Assembly (NCBI GenBank): GCA_001784535.1
Contig: MFRJ01000066.1
Location: 3,081-25,348, forward strand
Direction: 5' to 3'
DNA length: 22,268 nucleotides
Source of the DNA: Candidatus Melainabacteria bacterium GWA2_34_9
GTDB taxonomy: Bacteria > Cyanobacteriota > Vampirovibrionia > Gastranaerophilales > UBA9971
Positions 15,362 to 21,553 of this stretch are shown here, piece by piece (the stretch's first letter is position 1; each line of letters begins with the position of its first letter). Under the pieces are notes generated by a model that was not told where the DNA came from, made no database searches, and worked only from the letters and a program-made list of their open reading frames with translations. A program made the translations under genes and the position numbers.

Positions 15362-15690
15362 GCAATATATTTTTCTAAGGCTTCAGTAACAACTTTATTA
15401 AGAGATTTATTATGAGTTTCTGCAAAAATAGCTGCTTTTTGATGCAAATCTGAACCGGTTCTTACATTAAAAGAACCGCTAAAAGGTTTGTCAGGTTTTT
15501 TATTAACTCGTTTGCACATTTCAAGATAATCATCAACCATATAATGAAAACCTTCTTTTAAAGACTTTACATCCGTACCCTCAAAGGTAATAACATCATT
15601 AATAAAAAGAACTTCACCGAAAAAAACTTCATCTTCATCAGAGTATTCAACTGAACCAAGATATCCTTTGTATTCTATTATATTTTTCAT
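15358..15690 (-). CDS. hicB: HicB-family antitoxin with ribbon-helix-helix domain
   Basis: The 110-residue protein neutralises HicA and, in the family, represses the hicAB promoter. Residues 1-60 form the degenerate RNase H-like HicB fold (YKGYLGSVEYSDEDEVFFGEV, FEGTDVKSLKEGF). Residues about 72-110 (FNVRTGSDLHQKAAIFAETHN, SLNKVVTEALEKYI) match a ribbon-helix-helix DNA-binding domain, the commoner of the two HicB C-terminal types. Its ATG overlaps the hicA stop by four bases (ATGA at 15687-15690), so translation is coupled, with the toxin gene first as is normal for hicAB. Its stop codon (15358-15360) interlocks with the convergent kinase stop (15359-15361), leaving no terminator between them. 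Confidence 0.93.
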   Translation of the reverse strand: MKNIIEYKGYLGSVEYSDEDEVFFGEVLFINDVITFEGTDVKSLKEGFHYMVDDYLEMCKRVNKKPDKPFSGSFNVRTGSDLHQKAAIFAETHNKSLNKVVTEALEKYIA

Positions 15691-15947
15691 TTCAGCAATC
15701 CTTTCTGTTTTAAATTACCTAAAACAATATCAATTGCGTAGCTTTTAACTATATCGGGGTTATGAGGCTTATGTAAGCAGAAAGAATGTTTTGTTTTGTT
15801 ATTTATAAATCTTCTTGCGCTACCTGAAGTTTTACCGCTATTTTCTGCTTCATAACCATAAAGAGAAAGAAAAGCGACTAATTCATTCCATGTTAAATCT
15901 TTTGGCTTTTTAAAAACTTTATTTAATAACTTGTCTTTTTTAGTCAT
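15687..15947 (-). CDS. hicA: HicA-family mRNA interferase toxin
   Basis: HicA toxins are small double-stranded-RNA-binding-fold ribonucleases that cut mRNA and stop growth when HicB is lost. The 86-residue protein fits the longer HicA type: TWNELVAFLSLYGYE (19-33), then SGSARRF (41-47) and FCLHKPHNP (56-64), with His59 the likely catalytic residue in the place of the family's conserved His. The C-terminal helix DIVLGNLKQKGL is typical. The ribosome binding site is weak (AGGCAATGA). A perfect 18-base palindrome lies 13 bases upstream of the start. The pair stands between a core kinase and a core transporter gene with no mobile element at its edges; chromosomal hicAB pairs are often horizontally acquired. 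Confidence 0.92.
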   Translation of the reverse strand: MTKKDKLLNKVFKKPKDLTWNELVAFLSLYGYEAENSGKTSGSARRFINNKTKHSFCLHKPHNPDIVKSYAIDIVLGNLKQKGLLK

Positions 15948-15960
15948 TTCATTGCCTGTA

Positions 15961-15978
15961 TTACTATTTAAATAGTAA
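15961..15978. promoter_or_regulatory. Palindromic hicAB operator candidate
   Basis: TTACTATTTAAATAGTAA is a perfect 18-base palindrome 13 bases upstream of the hicA start. Ribbon-helix-helix HicB proteins bind palindromes that overlap their own promoter, so this is the expected site of autoregulation. The position and symmetry are seen directly; binding is inferred. Confidence 0.6.
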
Positions 15979-15995
15979 CATATTTAATAAATCGT

Positions 15996-16016
15996 TGCAA
16001 CTGTTTTTTAGTTGCA
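15996..16016 (-). terminator. Hairpin between the ABC ATPase gene and hicA
   Basis: TGCAACT (15996-16002) and AGTTGCA (16010-16016) form a perfect 7-bp stem around a T-rich loop, starting four bases past the ABC ATPase stop. The minus strand continues with ACGATTTATT, so there is no strong U-run. It is a weak terminator candidate. Confidence 0.4.
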
Positions 16017-16019
16017 TGT

Positions 16020-17168
16020 TTAAAAAGCCTTAAATCTTTTTCCTGTTTCCGGATCAAAGACCAAAATTTTTGACACATCAGGAGAAAGAGCAATTTCTTC
16101 GCCTGTTGAAACTTCTTTATCAGAAGAAAGTTTGGCTACTAGTTTTTTGCCTTTGGCTTGGTTGCTCGCCATAAACGGCGTTCCATCGGGGCAAAGCCCC
16201 TCTTTCAGCCTCTGCTCGCAATCCGCAAAATGCACCAGTTTTTCGCTGCCAAGCATTTCTACAAGTTCAGGAATTATTTTTATTCCGTTAGAATTTAAAG
16301 AAAAGTGCTCCGGACGTATTCCAATAGTAACTTTTTTGCCGATTAAATCATTATTATGGATAACTGCTTTTAAATTATCATCAGGATAAATTGTATAATT
16401 TCCAAGTTTTATGGTTTTGTCAGGCAAAATCTGTGTTTCAATAAAATTCATCGCAGGAGAACCGATAAAGCCTGCCACAAAGATGTTTTCAGGCCAGTTA
16501 TAAATTTGCTCGGGAGTATCTGCCTGTTGAATTACACCGCCATTAAGAACCACAATCCTGTCGCCCATTGTCATAGCTTCCACCTGATCGTGAGTTACAT
16601 ATACAAAAGTAGTCTTTAAAGTATCATGAAGTTTTTTTATTTCAAACCGCATCTGCACTCTTAGCTTTGCATCAAGGTTGGAAAGCGGTTCATCCATTAA
16701 AAACACTTGCGGATCTCTTACTATCGCTCTTCCAAGAGCAACTCTTTGTCTTTGTCCACCGGAAAGCTGACGGGGTTTTCTCTGAAGATATTCCGTAAGG
16801 TCTAAAATCTCGGCAGCTTCTGTTACACGTTTATCAATCACGTCTTTTTTGAATTTACGCATTTTTAAACCGAACGCCATATTTTCATAAACGTCCATAT
16901 GAGGATAAAGAGCATAATTTTGGAAAACCATTGCAATATCACGATCCTTAGGGTGAACGTTATTTACAACTTTTTCTCCGATAAAAATTTCACCGTCGGT
17001 TATTTCTTCAAGACCTGCTATCATTCTTAGAATTGTTGATTTTCCGCAGCCTGAAGGTCCAACAAGTACTATAAATTCTTTATCATTAACTTCAAGATTT
17101 ATATTTTTTACTATTTCTACTTTTTTTTCATAGGATTTACAGACGTTTTTTAATTCGACTTTTGCCAT
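16020..17168 (-). CDS. ABC transporter ATP-binding protein, UgpC/MalK/MsmX type
   Basis: The 382-residue ATPase energises import of sugars or glycerol-3-phosphate by a binding-protein-dependent transporter. It has Walker A GPSGCGKST (37-45), Q-loop Gln83, signature LSGGQ (135-139), Walker B VFLMDEP (155-161) and H-loop His193, followed by the OB/TOBE regulatory region with IGIRPEH (282-288). No permease or binding protein is near, as with MsmX-like ATPases shared by several importers. Residues about 314-341 (ADCEQRLKEGLCPDGTPF and MASNQAKGKK) interrupt the last TOBE strand pair, between LGSEKLVHF and LVAKLSSD. They are coded by GC-richer DNA at 16146-16229, so an in-frame insertion is likely. 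All nucleotide-binding motifs remain intact. UgpC or MsmX would be the closest labels; the substrate is unknown. Confidence 0.94.
   Translation of the reverse strand: MAKVELKNVCKSYEKKVEIVKNINLEVNDKEFIVLVGPSGCGKSTILRMIAGLEEITDGEIFIGEKVVNNVHPKDRDIAMVFQNYALYPHMDVYENMAFGLKMRKFKKDVIDKRVTEAAEILDLTEYLQRKPRQLSGGQRQRVALGRAIVRDPQVFLMDEPLSNLDAKLRVQMRFEIKKLHDTLKTTFVYVTHDQVEAMTMGDRIVVLNGGVIQQADTPEQIYNWPENIFVAGFIGSPAMNFIETQILPDKTIKLGNYTIYPDDNLKAVIHNNDLIGKKVTIGIRPEHFSLNSNGIKIIPELVEMLGSEKLVHFADCEQRLKEGLCPDGTPFMASNQAKGKKLVAKLSSDKEVSTGEEIALSPDVSKILVFDPETGKRFKAF
16146..16229. repeat. GC-rich in-frame insertion inside the ABC ATPase gene
   Basis: This 84-base block is clearly richer in GC than the surrounding gene, contains the hairpin GGGGC-AAA-GCCCC (16188-16200), and codes for about 28 residues of the regulatory domain that are absent from typical UgpC/MsmX proteins. 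Its length is a multiple of three. It has no visible sequence match to the dprA element but is similar in kind. Confidence 0.4.
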
Positions 17169-17223
17169 GATTATTTTTTCCTGAAAATTTTATTATTTTT
17201 TATTTTAGCATAATAGTTCAATA

Positions 17224-17259
17224 TACAAAAAAAGAGAAAGTTAACTAAACTTCCTCTTT
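17224..17259 (-). terminator. Intrinsic terminator, copy 1 of a repeated hairpin
   Basis: On the plus strand AAAGAG-A-AAGTT (17231-17242), loop AACTA, AACTT-C-CTCTTT (17248-17259), with one A-C mismatch. On the minus strand the hairpin is followed by a run of seven U. It lies downstream of the 149-residue protein gene and is nearly identical to the hairpin at 17858-17888. Confidence 0.8.
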
Positions 17260-17291
17260 AAGTTATAAAAGCTTTTTCTCTTTAAAGAAAA

Positions 17292-17741
17292 TTATTTATA
17301 AAGTTTTTTAACTCTTCCAAAAAGAAAACTATCTCCTGAGCTATGCTTTGAATATAAATCTTTTACAAATTGTTCAACATTTTCAGGTGTTTTTAATAAA
17401 TTTCTTAAAAGTGAAACAGGGTAAGATTCATCTACTTTTACAGTCGCATGATTATTTATTCTTTCATATCTTATTCTTAAGCTTTTTTCGCCTTTCTCCA
17501 TATTACCACCTATAAGACCTGCCAAGCGAGTACCAGCAAAAGCCCTTTTATCAGCAGTTAATTTTGATTCAGAAGATATTGATAATGTGTCATATTTGCA
17601 TCCGGTTTCACTTAGTTTTAATACAGCATTTTTTAAAGCCTCTGCACTTTCCTCACCATGTAATTTTCTTATTAAATTTGTAGCCCCTTTTGTAATACTT
17701 CCTTTAGTACCAAACGATATCCCTGAATTATTAATAGTCAT
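17292..17741 (-). CDS. Lineage-specific protein with NNSGISFG N-terminus, unknown function
   Basis: The 149-residue protein is not a family I can name. Its N-terminus, MTINNSGISFGTKGSITKG, is a short polar stretch with Asn/Ser/Gly/Phe, followed by a helix ATNLIRKLHG, an alternating strand region (TLSISSESKL, LRIRYERINNHATVKVDES), and a C-terminal helical part rich in Lys (LRNLLKTPENVEQFVKDLYS). The same N-terminal style (NNIAFSG) occurs in the 196-residue protein at 19799-20389, with matching features: a Leu/Lys helix, a short 'I-x-I/V' strand pair and a Lys-rich end. Both lack signal peptides and membrane segments. The start has a good AGGAG ribosome binding site. The gene is a single unit bracketed by two copies of one terminator hairpin. 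Confidence 0.65.
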   Translation of the reverse strand: MTINNSGISFGTKGSITKGATNLIRKLHGEESAEALKNAVLKLSETGCKYDTLSISSESKLTADKRAFAGTRLAGLIGGNMEKGEKSLRIRYERINNHATVKVDESYPVSLLRNLLKTPENVEQFVKDLYSKHSSGDSFLFGRVKKLYK

Positions 17742-17850
17742 TTTTTCTCCTATAAATTTAATAAAGTTAATTTTATGCTATTCAATTTAAAACCCGTAAA
17801 AATAAATATTGATAGCAATTTTCTTTTGAGTTTACATTTTTTTACAAAAA

Positions 17851-17888
17851 ACATACAAAAAGAGAAAGTTAACAAAACTTTCTCTTTT
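17851..17888 (-). terminator. Intrinsic terminator, copy 2 of a repeated hairpin
   Basis: AAAAGAGAAAGTT (17858-17870) and AACTTTCTCTTTT (17876-17888) form a perfect 13-bp stem with loop AACAA. On the minus strand it ends in U-rich sequence. It lies 21 bases beyond the stop of the 55-residue membrane protein gene. Its sequence matches copy 1 (17231-17259) except for a few bases. Confidence 0.8.
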
Positions 17889-17909
17889 CGTAAAAAATAT
17901 AACCTCTAA

Positions 17910-18077
17910 CTATAACATTGTAAATAAAAGCATATAAACAAGACCGAAACTTAAGGAGGTAAGCCCAAAGCACCAGTGCATTATAGGAGGCTGATTTCCC
18001 CAAATTTGACCTAAAGTTATTCTTTCAGCAAGTTCACCGTTGAAATTTAATTCCAGTTCGTTTGAAAAATTATCCAT
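17910..18077 (-). CDS. Small membrane protein, 55 residues
   Basis: Short reading frame starting at ATG (18075-18077) with a perfect AGGAGG ribosome binding site seven bases upstream (CAGGAGGAAAT), and ending TAG. The N-terminal half is polar and acidic (MDNFSNELELNFNGELAERI). A WGNQPP turn (26-31) leads into one hydrophobic segment (about 36-55: CFGLTSLSFGLVYMLLFTML) that runs to the C-terminus, so it is probably a single-pass, tail-anchored inner-membrane protein. No family is recognised. A terminator follows immediately and a terminator of the upstream regulator gene precedes it, so it is its own transcription unit. A TATAGT/TATATT-like -10 lies about 60 bases upstream. The very strong ribosome binding site argues that it is real. 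Confidence 0.65.
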   Translation of the reverse strand: MDNFSNELELNFNGELAERITLGQIWGNQPPIMHWCFGLTSLSFGLVYMLLFTML

Positions 18078-18174
18078 ATTTCCTCCTGATTAACACACAA
18101 ACTTAATGCACGCCGGCAATCAATCCCCTTCACAATATAACTATAGTTTGCATTATTTTTCAGGATGAAGCATC

Positions 18175-18186
18175 AACCTCGAGGTT
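18175..18186. repeat. 12-base perfect palindrome AACCTCGAGGTT
   Basis: AACCTCGAGGTT lies just beyond the regulator's terminator U-run on the minus strand and about 100 bases upstream of the 55-residue protein gene. Its AACCTC/GAGGTT motif echoes the terminator arms (TAACC/GGTTA). It might be part of a compound terminator or an operator. Confidence 0.35.
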
Positions 18187-18214
18187 TAAAAAAAACTAAC
18201 CCGGAGGTTAAGTT
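18187..18214 (-). terminator. Intrinsic terminator of the response regulator gene
   Basis: On the plus strand AAC-TAACC (18194-18201) and GGTTA-a-GTT (18206-18214) pair around a CGGA loop. On the minus strand the hairpin is followed by eight U (18188-18195). It begins right at the regulator stop codon. Confidence 0.8.
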
Positions 18215-18215
18215 T

Positions 18216-18632
18216 TTATATTTTAAAACCAATTTCTTCCAATTTATAACTCATAATCTCAGGATTATTAGAAAGCGCATATTTAGGTATAAAATCAACA
18301 TTAAAGCCTTTTGCCACTTCTTTAATGTCGTGGCTGCCTGAAACAATTAGTATTTTTGAATTTTTACACTCATCTCTTTTAAGAATATTCCTTACTAACC
18401 AGCTTCCGGCATAATTTTCTCCCAGGATTTCTTCCATCTCAAGATCAGAAATTATTAAATCATAGCGAGTTTCTGATTTTTTAATAACTTTATTAAATCC
18501 CGCTCTTGCGCTCATTTCAAAATCAATTTCAAAAGAATCCTGCTCAAGGATTTCATTTAGAAGGTTTATATGAAATTTTATCCATTCGAGGCTGTCTTCA
18601 ACAATAAGAATTTTTATATTATTTTTGTTCAT
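18216..18632 (-). CDS. Stand-alone receiver-domain response regulator
   Basis: The 138-residue protein is a single REC domain without an output domain. The acidic pair is VEDS (E12, D13), the phosphorylatable Asp is D63 in DLIISDLEM, the switch Ser is in LIVSGS (S98 or S100), and the conserved Lys is K117 in FIPKYAL. All functional positions are present, so it should accept phosphate from a histidine kinase, and may act by protein contact (CheY/Spo0F-like). The insertion SDLEMEEILGENYAG after D63 is slightly longer than usual. I chose ATG 18632, with AGG five bases upstream; a GTG at 18638 in the same frame overlaps that AGG and is less likely. No kinase is adjacent; the orphan hybridless kinase at 11894-15361 is the only one in the window. 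Confidence 0.88.
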   Translation of the reverse strand: MNKNNIKILIVEDSLEWIKFHINLLNEILEQDSFEIDFEMSARAGFNKVIKKSETRYDLIISDLEMEEILGENYAGSWLVRNILKRDECKNSKILIVSGSHDIKEVAKGFNVDFIPKYALSNNPEIMSYKLEEIGFKI

Positions 18633-18772
18633 AAACACCTGTTTTTTAAACTCTTAAAGATAATTGTAATATATTTGAATTTTTTTATTAAAAAGAAAAT
18701 GTTCGTTTTTTATTTTAAACTTGTCCATGCTTGATATAAAATAAAGTTAACAGTATAAATAGGGAGCCTAAA

Positions 18773-18928
18773 ATGAACCCTTTTGTTGAAAAATTAACTA
18801 AAGCAAGAGATTTAATTCTCGAAGTAGAAATCGATTTAATTAATGAAAAAAGATTTTGCCCGTACGAAATCGGATTTACTTTAAGAAAACTCGACGAGGC
18901 AATAAATCAGCTGAAAAATATTGAATAA
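18773..18928 (+). CDS. Small acidic-basic helical protein, 51 residues
   Basis: Short reading frame from ATG (18773-18775), with GGGAG (18762-18766) six bases upstream, to TAA. The product (MNPFVEKLTKARDLILEVEI..., ending RKLDEAINQLKNIE) looks like two amphipathic helices joined by RFCPYEIGF. It has no membrane segment, and no family is recognised. It ends 22 bases before the nitrilase-family gene on the same strand, so the two are probably co-transcribed. A promoter TTGATA (18731-18736)-17 bases-TATAAA (18754-18759) fits consensus, but would start transcription inside the ribosome binding site. The TATAAA at 18735-18740 may therefore be the working -10. The helix-turn-helix size could suit a small partner protein or a regulator, without evidence for either. 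Confidence 0.6.
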   Translation: MNPFVEKLTKARDLILEVEIDLINEKRFCPYEIGFTLRKLDEAINQLKNIE

Positions 18929-18950
18929 AAGATTAGAAAGGTGAGAGCAG

Positions 18951-19790
18951 ATGACATCGTTAGTAAAAGCCGGTTTGATTCAGACAAGAACCAGCTGTAA
19001 TAAACAGGAGAACATTGATAAAGCAGTTTCTTTTATAGAAAAGGGCGCGAATCAAGGAGTTCAGGTTTTTGCACTACAGGAATTGTTCTTTTCACTTTAT
19101 TTCGCAGCTGAGCAGGACAATAAATGGTTTGAATGGGCTGAACCAATCCCCGGTCCGACTATTAGCACAATGCAGGAAATTGCAAAAAAACTTAAAGTTG
19201 TGCTGATTGTACCGATTTTTGAAGAAGTAAACAGAGGAGTCTATTACAATACAACTGCTGTAATAGATGCAGATGGCGAAATACTAGGACTTTACAGAAA
19301 AAATCATATCCCGCACCTTAAAGGATTCTGGGAAAAATTTTATTTCAAACCCGGAAATCTTGGCTATCCCGTATTTGACACTGCTTATTGCAAAGTAGGA
19401 GTTTATACTTGCTATGACAGACATTTTCCCGAAGGTGCAAGAATTTTAGGATTGAATGGTGCTGAAATTGTTTTTAATCCTTCCGCTACAGTTGACAGTC
19501 TTTCAAAATATCTCTGGGAGTTGGAGCAACCTGCCCATGCAGTTGCAAACATGTATTATGTAGGAGCTATCAATAGAGTAGGAAAGGAAATGGATGAAAG
19601 TCCATTCTTTGGGACAAGTTATTTTGTAAATCCTAAAGGACAGTTTCTCTCAAAAGGCTCTTATGATCAGGAAGAAATTGTTATAGCTGATCTTGACCTT
19701 GATTTGATTACAGAAACACGCAAATTATGGCAGTTTTACAGGGATAGAAGACCTGAAACTTACGATGAGCTTATCGAATTATTGCCTTAA
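18951..19790 (+). CDS. Carbon-nitrogen hydrolase (nitrilase superfamily), N-carbamoylputrescine amidase/beta-ureidopropionase-like
   Basis: The enzyme hydrolyses a non-peptide C-N bond through the Glu-Lys-Cys triad: Glu44 in ALQELFF, Lys117 in YRKNHIP, Cys154 in VYTCYDRHFPEGAR. The second conserved Glu is in FWEKFYFKPG (E128). These motifs and the 279-residue length best match N-carbamoyl-putrescine or N-carbamoyl-beta-alanine amidohydrolases, which act in polyamine synthesis (AguB) or pyrimidine breakdown. The window holds no other gene of either pathway, so the substrate remains open. The start ATG has AGGTGAG upstream. It lies 22 bases after the 51-residue gene and converges on the 196-residue protein gene, with only eight bases between stops and no terminator hairpin. 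Confidence 0.9.
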   Translation: MTSLVKAGLIQTRTSCNKQENIDKAVSFIEKGANQGVQVFALQELFFSLYFAAEQDNKWFEWAEPIPGPTISTMQEIAKKLKVVLIVPIFEEVNRGVYYNTTAVIDADGEILGLYRKNHIPHLKGFWEKFYFKPGNLGYPVFDTAYCKVGVYTCYDRHFPEGARILGLNGAEIVFNPSATVDSLSKYLWELEQPAHAVANMYYVGAINRVGKEMDESPFFGTSYFVNPKGQFLSKGSYDQEEIVIADLDLDLITETRKLWQFYRDRRPETYDELIELLP

Positions 19791-19798
19791 ATTTATTT

Positions 19799-20389
19799 TT
19801 AGCTTCCAAAGAATCTTGACATTAAACTTGGCGGTCTAAGTGCATCATTTTTAACGTTTTCTGCTTCTTCTTTTGCAATTTTTACCGCTTCTTCAGCATT
19901 CTTAGCTACTTTTTTACCTCTTGCAAAAAAGCGTCCGAATACACCTTCCATATCTGTTTTATCAAGAATTCTGCCCGGGTCTTTCTTGCTTACTAAACGT
20001 TGGCAAGTTTCCGTAAGAAGTTCGGGTTTGGTTATATCACCGGGATGAGGATTACCCAATTCTTCTACGCGAAATTTCTTTGCAGGTTCTAAAATATCGG
20101 ATAATGTCTTTTTAACAAAATCAGGTAAACTAAGATTTTTAATATTGAAAAAGCCTTCTTCAACGCCATGTTTGTTTTTAGAATAAATACATTTAACTCC
20201 AATACCGATATCAGCTTTTAATTCTTTTTCTGCGCGTTTAATAAGATTAGCATTAGCCACAAAAGCGTCTTTTATTCCTGTCTCAACCAGTTCAGGTAAA
20301 GAAAAATTAGTTCTTAAAGTTTTAGCAAGCTTGTTTAACGGTTGAACTGTTCCTGAAAAAGCAATATTATTATTTAAATTAGCCTGCAT
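19799..20389 (-). CDS. Lineage-specific protein with NNIAFSG N-terminus, unknown function
   Basis: The 196-residue protein is not recognised. It opens MQANLNNNIAFSGTVQPLNK, the same N-terminal style as the protein at 17292-17741, which I associate with many short proteins of Gastranaerophilales genomes (memory, not checked). The middle has helical segments (LPELVETGIKDAF, DFVKKTLSDILEPAKK) and a strand pair (IGIGVKCIYS, EEGFFNIKNLS). The C-terminal third (about 150-185) is a Lys/Ala/Glu-rich helix (RGKKVAKNAEEAVKIAKEE), likely coiled or extended, ending PPSLMSRFFGS. No signal peptide or membrane segment is present. The ribosome binding site GGGAG is well placed. It stands as a single gene downstream of mnmA on the same strand, about 105 bases past the mnmA stop. 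Confidence 0.65.
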   Translation of the reverse strand: MQANLNNNIAFSGTVQPLNKLAKTLRTNFSLPELVETGIKDAFVANANLIKRAEKELKADIGIGVKCIYSKNKHGVEEGFFNIKNLSLPDFVKKTLSDILEPAKKFRVEELGNPHPGDITKPELLTETCQRLVSKKDPGRILDKTDMEGVFGRFFARGKKVAKNAEEAVKIAKEEAENVKNDALRPPSLMSRFFGS

Positions 20390-20494
20390 ATTTCGAATCT
20401 CCCTTCAAGCAATTTCATTATCTATAAATTTAATGTTCCTAAATAATAAAAATTGCCTTATTTTAGAGACATGTTAAATTTTATTTACAATTTT

Positions 20495-21553
20495 TTATTT
20501 GATCCAGCCGCCACAAAGAACATATTCGTTATTCATATTATAAAAAACAGCCGCCTGCCCGGGAGTTATGGCAAATTTTGGTTCTTTAAGTTTTACATGA
20601 ACCGAATTTTCGCCTGTTTTTATAATAACGGCTTCTTGCGCTCCTGAATTATAACGAATCTTTGCCATCGCAATAAACTCTTGTTTTTCGCCGTGCTCTT
20701 CCTGCTGCCAGTTAACATTTTCCACATCAAATTCCTGACTTGAAAGCAATTCCTTAAATCCGACATAAATTTTATTTTCGTCAGGATCAATAGAAATTAC
20801 ATATAAAGGCTCACTCGCAGCTACACCAATACCTTTTCGCTGACCTGTAGTAAAATTAAAAGCTCCTTTATGGGTTCCAAGAACTTTTTCAGTGTTATAA
20901 TCTATTATTTCGCCTTCTTTTTCGCCAAATCTGCTTAAAAGGTAAGATTGTGTGGTTTCTGGCGGATTAATAAAGCAAACATCTTGGCTTTCTTTGCTAT
21001 CAGCAGCACTAAGTTTGTTTTCTCGTGCAATTTCTTTGACTTTTATCTTATCCATAGTCCCAAGAGGAAATAAAGTCCTTGAAAGCTGTTTTTGAGTTAA
21101 AGCAAAAAGCATATAGGACTGGTCTTTTTTAGGATCTTCACCTCTATAAAGGCGGAAGCTGCCATTTTCGTTTAAAATTCTTGCATAATGTCCTGTTGCA
21201 TAAAAATCAGTGTTTAATTTTTCAAAAGCATAATCCGCAAGACTTCCCCATTTTATAAGCCTGTTGCAATAAGTACAGGGATTAGGAGTAAGACCTTTTT
21301 TATAGCTGTTTTCAAAGTAATTTATGACTTTTTCATTAAATTCTTCGCGCAAATCAAGAGAATGATGTTCTATGCCAATAACCTTACATGCTTCTGAAGC
21401 ATTTTTGGCGGCTTCTTGCATTCCGTCATGCATTATACCGGTAATTCCTGATACTTCATAGCCTTCTTTCAGCAACAAAAGAGCAACGGTAGTGCTATCA
21501 ACACCACCGCTCATTGCTACTACTACCTTTTTTTTGTTATCTTTATAACTCAT
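20495..21553 (-). CDS. mnmA: tRNA-specific 2-thiouridylase MnmA
   Basis: MnmA adenylates and then thiolates U34 of tRNAs for Glu, Gln and Lys (s2U), using sulfur relayed from a cysteine desulfurase. The 352-residue protein has the PP-loop AMSGGVDST (13-21), the catalytic Cys in NPCTYCN (Cys96, with Cys93 nearby), GHYARI (121-126), and the partner Cys in SQDVCF (Cys193), the spacing of 97 residues being that of E. coli MnmA. DQSYML (144-149) is the family's PP-loop partner motif. The C-terminal beta-barrel region (about 210-352) includes HKGAFNFTTGQRKGIGV and ends VLCGGWIK. Its ATG overlaps the upstream acidic protein gene by 11 bases, so the two are translationally coupled. Confidence 0.96.
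   Translation of the reverse strand: MSYKDNKKKVVVAMSGGVDSTTVALLLLKEGYEVSGITGIMHDGMQEAAKNASEACKVIGIEHHSLDLREEFNEKVINYFENSYKKGLTPNPCTYCNRLIKWGSLADYAFEKLNTDFYATGHYARILNENGSFRLYRGEDPKKDQSYMLFALTQKQLSRTLFPLGTMDKIKVKEIARENKLSAADSKESQDVCFINPPETTQSYLLSRFGEKEGEIIDYNTEKVLGTHKGAFNFTTGQRKGIGVAASEPLYVISIDPDENKIYVGFKELLSSQEFDVENVNWQQEEHGEKQEFIAMAKIRYNSGAQEAVIIKTGENSVHVKLKEPKFAITPGQAAVFYNMNNEYVLCGGWIK

Noticed and set aside
16132..16389. Plus-strand open frame over the 3' part of the ABC ATPase gene
   Set aside because: It is antisense to an intact ATPase; its existence depends on the GC-rich insertion lacking stops on both strands.
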